Shown here: positions 24,691-33,638 of the stretch, one piece after another
How positions within the stretch are numbered: the stretch's first letter is position 1
How the letters are laid out: the number at the start of each line of letters is the position of its first letter
Origin: Actinobacteria bacterium UBA2286
GTDB taxonomy: Bacteria > Actinomycetota > Coriobacteriia > Anaerosomatales > Anaerosomataceae
Direction: 5' to 3'
Length of the DNA stretch: 59,971 nucleotides
Assembly (NCBI GenBank): GCA_002345925.1
Contig: DDWM01000049.1
Coordinates: 118,901 to 178,871, forward strand
Notes under the pieces: model-generated
The model's database searches: none
Told to the model about the DNA's origin: nothing
The model's input: only the letters and a program-made list of their open reading frames with translations
Position numbers and translations under genes: made by a program

Positions 24691-24717
24691 CGGGGCTCCT
24701 TTGGGAGCCCCGTTTCG
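24691..24717 (+). terminator. Rho-independent terminator after the hemerythrin gene
   Basis: GGGGCTCC (24692-24699) pairs perfectly with GGAGCCCC (24704-24711) around a TTTG loop, followed by GTTTCGTT. Its stem sequence is close to that at 23969. Confidence 0.85.
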
Positions 24718-24817
24718 TTGTGCCGAGACGATATGTTCGCAGTTGGCTGAAGCGACTGCATTGGCTAAAGTGTGTCGGTTGGTCTGTCACGGAACGCCGC
24801 TAACAAGGAGACGCTCG

Positions 24818-26185
24818 ATGAGCAGCAACAACGCCCCGACTCGCGAAGGCTTCACAACGACTCTGGGGGTTCTGGCTGCAACGCTGGGATCTGCAGTAGG
24901 ACTCGGCAACATCTGGAAGTTTCCATCGCTGACCGGCCTGAATGGCGGCGCCGCATTCGTCCTTGTCTACATCGTCTGCGTAGTGCTAATCGGCCTGCCG
25001 GTCATGATTGCTGAGTTCATCATCGGTCGTAGAGCGGACGCCAACAATGTTGGCGCTTTCAAGAAGCTCGCTCCGACCAAGCCCTGGTATCTAACGGGTG
25101 TCGCTGGCGTCGTCGCCGCATTCCTGATCATGTTCTTCTACACGGATGTTGCCGGTTGGGTCTACTCATACGCTTTCAAGGCGCTCACCGGTGGGCTCGC
25201 TCACGCAGATGCCACACAGACCGCCGATATATTCAGCAACTACATCGGCAGCGTCGCTGGTCCGCTTGTGTGGCAGTGGATCGTGCTTGTCGTCATCAGC
25301 GTTGTCATCATCGCTGGTGTCTCTAAAGGCATCGAGCGGATGACCAAGACGCTCTTGCCGATACTCTTCGTTCTGCTCTTGATCTGTGACGTCCGGGCGC
25401 TCACGCTCCCTGGCGCTTTTGCTGGAGTCGAGTATCTCTTCAAGCCGGACTTTGCAAAGATCACCGCCCCGGTCATCCTTGCTGCTCTCGGCCTGGCGTT
25501 CTTCAAGCTCTCGATTGGCATGGGCACCATGACGACGTACGGCAGCTACATCGGCAAGCGCGAGAACATGCCGGCCAACGCTGTCAAGGTGGCGCTCGCG
25601 GATACCGTTGTGTCCCTGCTTGCAGGACTCGCGATCTTCCCTGCAGTGTTCGCCTTCGGATTCCAGCCCGATGCCGGCCCGTCGCTGCTCTTCATCACGA
25701 TTCCCGCGGTGTTCAACACGATGCCCTTCGGCCAGGTCTTCCTGACGATGTTCTTCTTGCTCGCGGCAATCGCCGCAACCGGAGCCATGATCTCGCTGCT
25801 TGAGGTTCCGGTGGCTTATCTCACCGAGGAGAAGAAATGGTCGCGAGTGACCGCCACCGTCTTCTCGGCAGGATCGATGGGCGTTGTTGGTGCGCTGGCA
25901 ACTCTGTCCACGAGCACGCTCTCCGGATTCACTATCTTTGGGAAGACGTTCTTCGACCTGTTCGATTTCGCGTCGTCCAACGTCTTGCTGCCTGTCGGTG
26001 GGATTCTGATCTGTCTGTTCGTTGGCTGGAAGCTAGGGCCCGCGACAATAATCGAAGAGGCGTCAAATCACGGTGTGCTCAACAACCAGGTCTTCCTGAA
26101 GTTCCTGACGATCATGTTGCGCTGGGTCGCACCGATCGCCATCTTGCTTGTGCTCTTGAATGGTCTTGGAATCTTCAAGTTCTAA
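24818..26185 (+). CDS. Na+-dependent neurotransmitter:sodium symporter (SNF) family transporter
   Basis: A 455-aa LeuT-fold membrane transporter driving uptake of an amino acid with Na+. ATG 24818 has AAGGAG 7 nt upstream, and the family's first helix follows at once: LAATLGSAVGLGNIWKFPS, with the unwound Na+/substrate-binding GLGNIWKFP. About 11-12 further hydrophobic helices follow, e.g. AFVLVYIVCVVLIGLPVMIA and AALGLAFFKLSIGMGTMTTYG. The substrate cannot be told; amino acids are usual in bacteria, which would suit the fermentative profile of this window. Monocistronic. Confidence 0.92.
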   Translation: MSSNNAPTREGFTTTLGVLAATLGSAVGLGNIWKFPSLTGLNGGAAFVLVYIVCVVLIGLPVMIAEFIIGRRADANNVGAFKKLAPTKPWYLTGVAGVVAAFLIMFFYTDVAGWVYSYAFKALTGGLAHADATQTADIFSNYIGSVAGPLVWQWIVLVVISVVIIAGVSKGIERMTKTLLPILFVLLLICDVRALTLPGAFAGVEYLFKPDFAKITAPVILAALGLAFFKLSIGMGTMTTYGSYIGKRENMPANAVKVALADTVVSLLAGLAIFPAVFAFGFQPDAGPSLLFITIPAVFNTMPFGQVFLTMFFLLAAIAATGAMISLLEVPVAYLTEEKKWSRVTATVFSAGSMGVVGALATLSTSTLSGFTIFGKTFFDLFDFASSNVLLPVGGILICLFVGWKLGPATIIEEASNHGVLNNQVFLKFLTIMLRWVAPIAILLVLLNGLGIFKF

Positions 26186-26290
26186 CGGCGGCCGAGTTCG
26201 CTCCGTGGTAGTCGCATTGCATCAGCGTGATGACGCCGGATGCCTTGGCAGGCATTTCGCATGATATTCTGCTGCAGGTCGATTGATTGG

Positions 26291-27412
26291 ATGCACATGC
26301 GTCAGACAGAACGCAGCCGAGAAATCCGCGCCCGAGTGGCAACGCGGTCTATCTCACAGCTTAAGCCCCGGCGCCGCCGCAAGGGTGGCGCTCTGCGCGC
26401 CGTCGCGCTGCTGCTCGTCGTAGGGCTTGCGGTCGCGGGCGCAGTCGTATGGAACATGCTCATGGCGCCAGCGGTGGATGTCGCCGCAGGCAAGCCTGTC
26501 GAGGTCATGATCGAATCGGGTTCGTCAACGACCCAGATCGCCGAGCAGCTCGCAGCTCTGGGCGTCGTCGACAATGCACTGATGTTCCGGCTGCAGTCGC
26601 GACTATCAGATGCTGACGGCACGCTCAAGGCGGGAGAGTACGGCCTTTCGACCGGCATGCCGTACGAGCTGGTGCTCCAGAAACTCGCCAGCGGACCCGA
26701 CATCGTCTACTTCGACATTGCGATTCCTGAGGGCTTCACGGCCAAACAGGTCGCCGCGCGTTTCGCCGCTCAGGCTCAGATCCCCGAAGACGAGATCACG
26801 AGACTCGTGACCAGCGGCGCCAAGGAGTTCTCGGCAGATCACCCGTACCTGGCCAACGCCTACCGGGATTCGCTTGAAGGGTTCCTGTTTCCGGCCACAT
26901 ACCGCATCAAGGAAGGCACATCGGCGCACGATGTAGTTGAGATGCTCCTCGACGCATTCGATGAGAAGCTTGCCGAGGTCGATCTGACTTATGCGAAGTC
27001 GAAGAACCTCGACGTAAACGACATCGTGATCATCGCTTCGATCCTCGAACGCGAGAGCAAGATCAAAGACGAGTTCCCGCTGGTTTCCTCGGTCATCTAC
27101 AACCGCCTCCGCAAACCGATGCGCCTGCAGCTTTGCGCGACCGTGCTATACGAGCTTCCCGAGGGCACCACCAAGCTCACCAACGACGACCTCAAGCTCG
27201 ATAGCCCGTACAACACGTATCTCCATGACGGGCTGCCCGCCGGTCCGATCAGCAATCCGGGATTGGCCGCTATCAAGGCCGCGGCCGCGCCCGCCGACAC
27301 GGACTACTACTATTACGTTCTCACCGGCAAAGATGGCTCCCAGACCTTCGCCTCAACGTACGATGAGTTCCTGAAGGCTAAACAGGTCTATAAGCAGGTC
27401 TTTGGCGACTAA
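26291..27412 (+). CDS. mltG: Endolytic murein transglycosylase MltG
   Basis: Inner-membrane lytic transglycosylase that cuts nascent peptidoglycan and sets glycan-strand length. About 373 aa. Basic N-terminus, single transmembrane anchor (LRAVALLLVVGLAVAGAVVW), LysM-like region, then the YceG/MltG catalytic domain. The catalytic Glu sits in IIASILERES, with SVIYNRL, LQLCATVLYEL and LPAGPISNPGLAAIKAA as in the family. In the LQ-x(4)-TV-x-Y segment the usual Ser-Asp/Asn is replaced by Leu-Cys. Start chosen at ATG 26291; ATG 26297 is equally possible and no RBS decides it. Confidence 0.9.
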   Translation: MHMRQTERSREIRARVATRSISQLKPRRRRKGGALRAVALLLVVGLAVAGAVVWNMLMAPAVDVAAGKPVEVMIESGSSTTQIAEQLAALGVVDNALMFRLQSRLSDADGTLKAGEYGLSTGMPYELVLQKLASGPDIVYFDIAIPEGFTAKQVAARFAAQAQIPEDEITRLVTSGAKEFSADHPYLANAYRDSLEGFLFPATYRIKEGTSAHDVVEMLLDAFDEKLAEVDLTYAKSKNLDVNDIVIIASILERESKIKDEFPLVSSVIYNRLRKPMRLQLCATVLYELPEGTTKLTNDDLKLDSPYNTYLHDGLPAGPISNPGLAAIKAAAAPADTDYYYYVLTGKDGSQTFASTYDEFLKAKQVYKQVFGD

Positions 27413-27438
27413 TCTGCGGTCGCGGCGTGGCTCACCTC

Positions 27439-27447
27439 TGCTATCCT
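27439..27447 (+). promoter_or_regulatory. Extended -10 promoter for corA
   Basis: TGC-TATCCT (27439-27447), a TGn-extended -10, about 32 bp before the corA RBS. No good -35. The same type of box recurs upstream of rsiG and iorA. Confidence 0.35.
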
Positions 27448-27486
27448 TAAGAAACGGCAAGTCGACGTTCTCGGCTGGGGGAGACG

Positions 27487-28440
27487 ATGGCGGCGCAGAT
27501 CACTGTCCGGTGGATCGAATCGGGCAAGCTACGCTCAGATGGGCTTGATTCTCTGCCCGAGAAACTCACCGGAGCAGTGTGGATCGACGTCTTGGAGCCG
27601 GATTCAGAATCCCTTGACGCGGTAGCAACCCTCTTCGATCTACCACCGCTTGCGGTTGAGGATTGCCTTCACTTCCCGCAGCGCCCCAAGATCGACGTCT
27701 ATCCCCACGTCACGTTCCTTGTGTGGCTACTGCCGCATGTGGTCACCGGTGATGGCGTGGAGTCCTCGGAGCTCGATGTGTTTCTCGGCCCCGAGCATCT
27801 GGTCACCGTTCACCGGGAGCGTATCTCGGCAGTGGAGCGGGTAGCCGATAACGCCGAGGAGTTCATGAATCGCGGGGTTGAGTGGACGCTGCATGCGATC
27901 CTCGACGGTGCGGTCGACGGCGTGTTTCCAGTAGTGGAATCACTCTCGGACGAGCTTGAGACGCTTGAAGACCTCATGCTTGCCGATGCTCGGCCCACGA
28001 ATCTGCAGAGGTTGTATGCGGCGAAGCGTTCGCTCGTGCAGCTACACAAGGTCGTTGGCCCGGAGCGTGACGTTATCAGGGGACTGGCCCGACTCGAGGC
28101 GTTCGTCGAGCCCGAGGCGTACATGTACTTCCAGGATATCGGCGACCATCTGGCGCGCGTGGCAGATGAAGTGGACACGTACCGGGAGGTCGCTTCAGGC
28201 ACGATGGACATCTATCTGTCATCGGTCAGCAACCGCATGAACGCGATCATGAAGCAACTTACGATTATTGCCACGATTTTCATGCCACTGACGCTCATAT
28301 CGGGCATATACGGGATGAACGTCTTAAAGGGCATGTGGCCACCGGTCGATGCTGCGTGGGCGTTTCCCGCAATCATGGCATCCATGAGTGCTATCACCGT
28401 ATGGATGCTCTGGTATTTCAAAAGGAGAGACTGGTGGTAG
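27487..28440 (+). CDS. corA: CorA-type Mg2+/divalent cation channel
   Basis: A 317-aa pentameric Mg2+ (or Co2+/Ni2+/Zn2+) channel. A large N-terminal cytosolic domain (VWIDVLEPDSESLDAVA, LAVEDCLHFPQRPKID) is followed by a long helix and two C-terminal transmembrane helices. The signature YGMNVLKGMWPP (GMN selectivity motif) sits between them, and the protein ends KRRDWW. GGGGGAG precedes ATG 27487. It overlaps the phosphatidyltransferase start by 7 bp, so the two are co-translated. Confidence 0.95.
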   Translation: MAAQITVRWIESGKLRSDGLDSLPEKLTGAVWIDVLEPDSESLDAVATLFDLPPLAVEDCLHFPQRPKIDVYPHVTFLVWLLPHVVTGDGVESSELDVFLGPEHLVTVHRERISAVERVADNAEEFMNRGVEWTLHAILDGAVDGVFPVVESLSDELETLEDLMLADARPTNLQRLYAAKRSLVQLHKVVGPERDVIRGLARLEAFVEPEAYMYFQDIGDHLARVADEVDTYREVASGTMDIYLSSVSNRMNAIMKQLTIIATIFMPLTLISGIYGMNVLKGMWPPVDAAWAFPAIMASMSAITVWMLWYFKRRDWW

Positions 28441-29027
28441 AGGAGAGCACTGAAGAGGTTCACTCCGGGATTTACTCGGTAGCCAATCTCATTACGGTAT
28501 TGCGCCTGCTGCTCGTCCCATTCTTCTTCGCCGTGCTGATCAGCGATTCTGAGCGTGCGCGACTGACGGCGTTTGCGCTGTACGCGATTGCCGCGTCAAC
28601 CGATTGGATCGACGGTCAGATCGCGCGTCGCACGAACACCGTGACGCAGGTCGGTAAGATCATCGACCCGCTCGTGGATCGTCTGCTGCTCGCGTCGGGA
28701 GTGATCGGGCTCTATATCGTCGGCGAGTTGCCGCTTTGGATACCAACGGTGCTCGTACTGCGTGACGTCTATCTTCTCTACGGTTCATGGGTGCTCGAGA
28801 AGTACCACACCACCCAGCCGGTCAACTTCATCGGCAAGGTGACAACGGCCGTCCTTATGATCGGGTTCTCATCACTGATCGCCGGGTGGCCCATCCTGGG
28901 CGGAACGGTTCTGGGTCTGTGGATCGTCTACGCAGGCATGGTGCTGTCGTTCATCACAGCTGTGAAGTACACGTTTGATGCAAAGGAAACACTCGACAAG
29001 GCCAAGGCTCAAGCCCGTAGTATCTAG
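28434..29027 (+). CDS. pgsA: CDP-alcohol phosphatidyltransferase (PgsA-like)
   Basis: A 197-aa membrane enzyme that transfers a phosphatidyl group from CDP-diacylglycerol to an alcohol, most likely glycerol-3-phosphate. The signature is complete: D-x2-D-G-x2-A-R-x8-G-x3-D-x3-D (TDWIDGQIARRTNTVTQVGK, then IIDPLVD). About five to six hydrophobic helices. GTG 28434 has AAAGGAGA about 6 nt upstream and overlaps the corA stop. The phosphoglycerophosphate-synthase assignment is by resemblance; inositol or other acceptors cannot be excluded. Confidence 0.85.
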   Translation: MVEESTEEVHSGIYSVANLITVLRLLLVPFFFAVLISDSERARLTAFALYAIAASTDWIDGQIARRTNTVTQVGKIIDPLVDRLLLASGVIGLYIVGELPLWIPTVLVLRDVYLLYGSWVLEKYHTTQPVNFIGKVTTAVLMIGFSSLIAGWPILGGTVLGLWIVYAGMVLSFITAVKYTFDAKETLDKAKAQARSI

Positions 29028-29058
29028 GCGTTCGCGCCAGGACAGGAGGGTATTGCCT

Positions 29059-31560
29059 GTGAAAGCGGTCATCATGGCAGGCGGGGAGGGCACGCGTTTG
29101 CGCCCCCTCACAAGCACGCGTCCGAAACCGATGGTGCCCATCGTCAACCAGCCGGTCATGGAGCACATTCTCGGCCTGGTCAAGCATCACGGGATATCCG
29201 ACGTCGTGGCCACGCTCGCTTTCATGCCGCAAGTCATCGAAGACTACTTCGGAGACGGCGAAGAGTGGGGTACCAACATCACCTATGCGGTCGAGGAGTC
29301 TCCTCTCGGCACTGCGGGCTCCGTCAAGAATGCCGAGGAAGCCCTCAAAGACGGGCCGTTCATCGTCATCTCCGGCGATGCGCTCACGGATATCGACCTG
29401 ACCGAGATCATCGAGTTCCACGCCACACACGACGGGCCGGTCACGATCGCACTCAAGCGCGTACCGGATCCGCTCGACTTCGGCGTCGTGATCACCGATG
29501 ACTCCGGCAAGATCCAGCGGTTCCTCGAGAAGCCGACGTGGGGCCAGGTGTTCTCGGACACCATCAATACCGGTATCTACGTGCTTGATCCGGTCATCTT
29601 CGACTTCATTCCCGACGGCCAGCCGTACGACTTCTCCTCTGAGCTGTTCCCCGCGCTCATGAGCGCGGGCTACGATCTGTACGGCTTCGTCGCCGAGGGA
29701 TACTGGTGCGACGTTGGCAGCCTGGACTCATACGTTGAGGCGCATCACGACATTCTTGATGGCAAGGCGATGATCTACATTCCCGGCGCCAAGGCGCGCA
29801 ACGACGTTTGGGTCGGCAAGGGTGCCGATATCGATCCGGGCGCGGTGATCGGAAGCAAGGTCGTGATCGGAGCCAACACGCGAGTTCGCGCCGGGGCGCG
29901 CATCGACGATTACACCGTCATCGGCGACAACTGCCTGGTCGGCTACGACACGATCCTCGGGCACTCGATCGTATGGTCTGACTCCTTCATCGGTGCAGGC
30001 TCTGAAGTTCGTGGTGCTGTCGTTTGCCGGGGCGTGGACATCCGGGCTAGGGCGAGAGTGGAGCCGGGAGCGGCAATCGGCGATTCGACGGTCGTGGGGC
30101 ACGGGGCGATCATCGGCAACGACGTTCAGGTCTACCCGTACAAGCGAATCGAATCCGGCGCGGTCGTTGCGTCGTCGCTCATCTGGGAGTCCACCGGATT
30201 CCGCTCTCTCTTTGGAACCGACGGAATCGCGGGGCTCGTCAACATCGACATCACTCCCGATCTTGCACTCAAAGTGGCGCAGGCGTTCGGAAGCATTCTG
30301 CCGAGCAAAGCCCACGTGGTCGTAAGCCGGGACTCAAGCCGGGGCGCTCGCATGGTCAAGCGCGCCGTGGTTGCGGGACTTAACTCCACGGGTAATCACG
30401 TCCGGGATCTGCGCGTTGCATCTCCGGCTATCACGCGTTTCACCACGCGAGACACCCGGTGTGAAGCCGGCGTGCACGTGTGCGCGTCATCGAAGGATCC
30501 CCAGGTACTTGAGATTCACTTCTACGACAAAGCCGGTATCGACCTGGCGCCATGGGTTGAGAAGAAGGTCGAGCGTTTGTACTTCAGGCAGGAGTTCCGC
30601 CGCGCCTTCTTTGACGAGATCGGCGAAATCCTCTATCCACCGCGTGCGCTCGAGTACTATACGGCGGGCCTGATGGAGGCGCTCAACGGGGCATCGCCGG
30701 TCTTCCAGCGGAGAACGATCGTCGTCGACATGGGGAATAGTCCCGCGTCGTTCGTACTGCCACAGGTTGCCGGCAAGTGGGATGTGGAGCTTGTCGCGCT
30801 TCGTCCGTTCGTCGACTCCGAGCAATCAGTTCTTGCCTCGGTGCGTGACGAGATTCTCGGCCAGCTGTCCCGCTCGATGGACATGTTCCAGGCCGGTCTC
30901 GGCGTCTCCATGGATGCTACTGCCGAGCGGATCACGCTTGTGACTGCTGATGGCCGTGTGCTTGATGCTGATACAGCCCTTCACGCGATGCTTTACCTAT
31001 GGTGCCGAACCGACACCAGCGATCGCTGCGCGGCCGTCCCGCTCACAGCTTCAAGGGTCATCGAGGGTATCGCGCAGTCGACAGGCCACTGCGTGGCAAG
31101 AGTCGGAACATCTCGGCGCTCCTTGTCTGCTGCCGCACTGCGCCCTGAAGTCGGCTTCGCCGGATCCCAGACGGGTGGCTTCGTATTCCCGGCGTTTCTG
31201 GCTTCGTACGATGCGGTGATGAGCCTTGGGATGATACTTCGCATGCTCGATCAGGTGGGTATGTCACTCGATGAGGTGGTCGAAGCGCTGCCGGAGTTCC
31301 ACCTGAGGCGTCGCCAGGTTGCCTGCCCGTTCGATCGCAAGGGCGCCGTGATGCGCCAGATGGCCGACTACGGGCAGCACCGTGAGGTTGAGATGACCGA
31401 GGGTGTTCGAGTCGTCGAAGACAATGGTTGGGCGCTCGTTTTGCCGCATGCTACTGATGCGGTCGTCGAGGTGTTCACCGAGGGCGATTCTGCCGAGTCG
31501 GCGGATGCCATCGCTGAGCGCTACGTCTCTTTTGTGGAGCATGCCATCGAGACTGAATGA
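29059..31560 (+). CDS. Fused mannose-1-phosphate guanylyltransferase / phosphomannomutase-like protein
   Basis: An 833-aa protein starting at GTG 29059 (AGGAGGG 8 nt upstream). Residues 1-235: nucleotidyltransferase (KAVIMAGGEGTRLRPLTS, PKPMVPIVNQP). Residues about 240-365: left-handed beta-helix with hexapeptide repeats (ARNDVWVGKGADIDPGAVIG). Residues about 370-833: alpha-phosphohexomutase fold with a recognisable phosphoserine loop (SRDSSRGARM). The metal-binding loop DGDGDR is replaced by DATAER (about 619-624) and the TASHNP-like loop is also altered, so the mutase half may be inactive or regulatory. Role: GDP-sugar or NDP-sugar supply for envelope polysaccharide; exact sugar uncertain. 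Confidence 0.85.
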   Translation: MKAVIMAGGEGTRLRPLTSTRPKPMVPIVNQPVMEHILGLVKHHGISDVVATLAFMPQVIEDYFGDGEEWGTNITYAVEESPLGTAGSVKNAEEALKDGPFIVISGDALTDIDLTEIIEFHATHDGPVTIALKRVPDPLDFGVVITDDSGKIQRFLEKPTWGQVFSDTINTGIYVLDPVIFDFIPDGQPYDFSSELFPALMSAGYDLYGFVAEGYWCDVGSLDSYVEAHHDILDGKAMIYIPGAKARNDVWVGKGADIDPGAVIGSKVVIGANTRVRAGARIDDYTVIGDNCLVGYDTILGHSIVWSDSFIGAGSEVRGAVVCRGVDIRARARVEPGAAIGDSTVVGHGAIIGNDVQVYPYKRIESGAVVASSLIWESTGFRSLFGTDGIAGLVNIDITPDLALKVAQAFGSILPSKAHVVVSRDSSRGARMVKRAVVAGLNSTGNHVRDLRVASPAITRFTTRDTRCEAGVHVCASSKDPQVLEIHFYDKAGIDLAPWVEKKVERLYFRQEFRRAFFDEIGEILYPPRALEYYTAGLMEALNGASPVFQRRTIVVDMGNSPASFVLPQVAGKWDVELVALRPFVDSEQSVLASVRDEILGQLSRSMDMFQAGLGVSMDATAERITLVTADGRVLDADTALHAMLYLWCRTDTSDRCAAVPLTASRVIEGIAQSTGHCVARVGTSRRSLSAAALRPEVGFAGSQTGGFVFPAFLASYDAVMSLGMILRMLDQVGMSLDEVVEALPEFHLRRRQVACPFDRKGAVMRQMADYGQHREVEMTEGVRVVEDNGWALVLPHATDAVVEVFTEGDSAESADAIAERYVSFVEHAIETE

Positions 31561-31671
31561 TCGTTCGGCGTGCTCCTTGCTAGTAACGCCCGTATGTCAT
31601 TAGCGCGAATGCGCTAGCACGTCTTGTATACTTTCACGACGTTTCTTGTATCTGTTAAACAGAGGATGGGC

Positions 31672-33603
31672 ATGACTGAAGATACCGAGATCATGGAGGC
31701 CGTTTCCGAGGATACGGCCCAGAGTGTGACCGAGGCTGCGACCGAGACAGTGGCCGAGTCAGTGCCTACTGTTCGCACACGGGCGCACAGCAAGCCAAAG
31801 AAGGGCCTTGTCGGCTGGCTTAGCAGGCTATCCACGCCCGTGCGATGGACGGTCATCGTCAGTGTGATTGTTGCCGCGTTACTGCTGGTTGGCGTTGGCG
31901 CTGACGTCGCATTCTCGGCAGGACGCGTGCATCCCGGCGTGACGGTGGCCGGTATTTCGGTTGGCGGAATGACCCGTGCGGATGCGGTCACGGCTATAGA
32001 CTCTGGGATACAGCCTCTGCTGGAGCGTCCGGTCAAAGTCACCGTAGAATCCAGCTCCTGGGACGTTACCGCAGACCAGGTCGGCGCCTCTGTTGACGCT
32101 TCCGCGCTGGCTGAGACCGCGTACGGAATCGGTCGGACCGGCGGCTTCGGTGGCGTGATCGGCTCTCGGATCACCGCGTGGCTTGGCCGAGAGGACATCG
32201 CAGCGATCGTCACTGCAAATGAGGTTCTGATCAGCACTGCTCTTGGCGATATCGATGCCGACGTAAGCATTCCCGCTGTCGACGCGTCCGTGGAAGTCTC
32301 CGGCACCGATGTTCGGCTCATTGCTGACAAGGATGGACAGGGCGTAGACCATCGCGTTGCCCGCGAGCTCATCCTAAAGGCCTTCGTCATGGAGGATCGC
32401 GACGTTGAGCTTTCACTCGTGCCACAAACGGCTTCCATCAGCGAAGAAGGCGCTCGTTTGGCCTACGAAGATGCGCTCAAGATGGTTAGCGGACCGCTTA
32501 AGCTTGTGTATGACAAGAAGACGTGGGATGTGTCAGCCAAGACCGTAGGCGGCTGGCTCGCATTCCGCTCAGCAGGAGCAACGGCGAGTGCTGAGGCGTC
32601 CTCGGGCACGCTCGAGTGCTATCTCGACAGCGCGGAGGTTTCTGCGACTGTGGTTCCGCTAGTCAAAGAGGTTGGCAAGGTCGCCAAGGATGCGTCGTTC
32701 AAGGTCGCATCCGGCAAGGTCACCATCGTACCCGGCGAAGACGGACTTGGGCTTAACGCCGATGATCTTGCGGATCGCCTTCTTGTTGCTTTGACCGGAA
32801 CGGGGGAGCGCACCGCAGAGTTGCCCATGCAGCGCGTGGAGCCCGCCATCACGACCGATGACGCCAAGGCCATGGGTATCTCCACGCGCCTGTCCACATA
32901 CACGACCTCGTACTCGGCAAGCAATGCACCGCGAGTCAACAACATTCATGTTCTTGCTGATGCGCTTGATGGGACGCTCGTCGCGCCCGGTGAGGTGTTC
33001 TCGTTCAACGGGTCGATTGGCCAAAGAACTGCCGAGAAGGGCTATCAGGAGGCCAACGCCATCGTCAACGGCGTACTCGTTCCGCAACTCGGTGGCGGCA
33101 TTTGTCAGATGGGCACAACGGTGTTCAATGCCGTGTTCTTCTCGGGGCTTCCGGTCGTTGAGCGGCACAATCACTCGCTGTACATCAGCCATTACCCGAA
33201 GGGTCGCGATGCGACCGTGTCGTGGGGTGGCCCAGACTTCAAGTTCCGCAATGACACTGAGAACTGGGTTCTTGTCGCAACTGCCTACACCAGCTCAACA
33301 GTGACGGTTTCTTTGTACGGGACCGAGACAGGCTATAAGGTGACGTACGATACCGGACCTTTCACGAACACCGTTGCTTACAAGGTTCGCGAGATCAAAG
33401 ATGCTACCCTTCCAAAGGGCACGAGGGTAGTCGATGAGAAGGGCGTGAGCGGACGCACTGTCGTGGTGACGCGCAAGGTCACATTGAACGGCAAGGTCGT
33501 GCGTGAAGACACCTTCAAGTCAGTCTACAAGGCGTCCGAGGAAGTCGTTCGTGTCGGCACGAAAGAAACCAAACCATCAACACCGTCCACGTCTTCGCCG
33601 TAG
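31672..33603 (+). CDS. VanW family cell-wall protein with peptidoglycan-binding domains
   Basis: A 643-aa envelope protein. Short cytosolic N-terminus, one transmembrane helix (RWTVIVSVIVAALLLVGVGA), two PG_binding_4-type repeats (about 80-220 and 260-380), and a C-terminal VanW domain (APGEVFSFNGSIGQRTAEKG, QLGGGICQMGTTVFNAVFFS, GLPVVERHNHS). A serine/threonine-proline tail follows. ATG 31672 has AGAGGA upstream. VanW occurs in some vancomycin-resistance clusters but most family members, like this one, stand in normal chromosomal contexts with unknown function. There is no van gene nearby. Confidence 0.88.
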   Translation: MTEDTEIMEAVSEDTAQSVTEAATETVAESVPTVRTRAHSKPKKGLVGWLSRLSTPVRWTVIVSVIVAALLLVGVGADVAFSAGRVHPGVTVAGISVGGMTRADAVTAIDSGIQPLLERPVKVTVESSSWDVTADQVGASVDASALAETAYGIGRTGGFGGVIGSRITAWLGREDIAAIVTANEVLISTALGDIDADVSIPAVDASVEVSGTDVRLIADKDGQGVDHRVARELILKAFVMEDRDVELSLVPQTASISEEGARLAYEDALKMVSGPLKLVYDKKTWDVSAKTVGGWLAFRSAGATASAEASSGTLECYLDSAEVSATVVPLVKEVGKVAKDASFKVASGKVTIVPGEDGLGLNADDLADRLLVALTGTGERTAELPMQRVEPAITTDDAKAMGISTRLSTYTTSYSASNAPRVNNIHVLADALDGTLVAPGEVFSFNGSIGQRTAEKGYQEANAIVNGVLVPQLGGGICQMGTTVFNAVFFSGLPVVERHNHSLYISHYPKGRDATVSWGGPDFKFRNDTENWVLVATAYTSSTVTVSLYGTETGYKVTYDTGPFTNTVAYKVREIKDATLPKGTRVVDEKGVSGRTVVVTRKVTLNGKVVREDTFKSVYKASEEVVRVGTKETKPSTPSTSSP

Positions 33604-33638
33604 GCGTCTGACTGGAGATACAGCCGAAGGGGGAGGGC

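Noticed and set aside
31561..31671. Consensus promoter for the VanW gene (TATACT at 31627)
   Set aside because: A good -10 box but no -35 at an acceptable distance and no TGn extension; evidence too thin for a feature.
31672..33603. Vancomycin-resistance gene call for the VanW protein
   Set aside because: The VanW domain is common in ordinary cell-wall proteins; no vanA/H/X/R/S genes are nearby.
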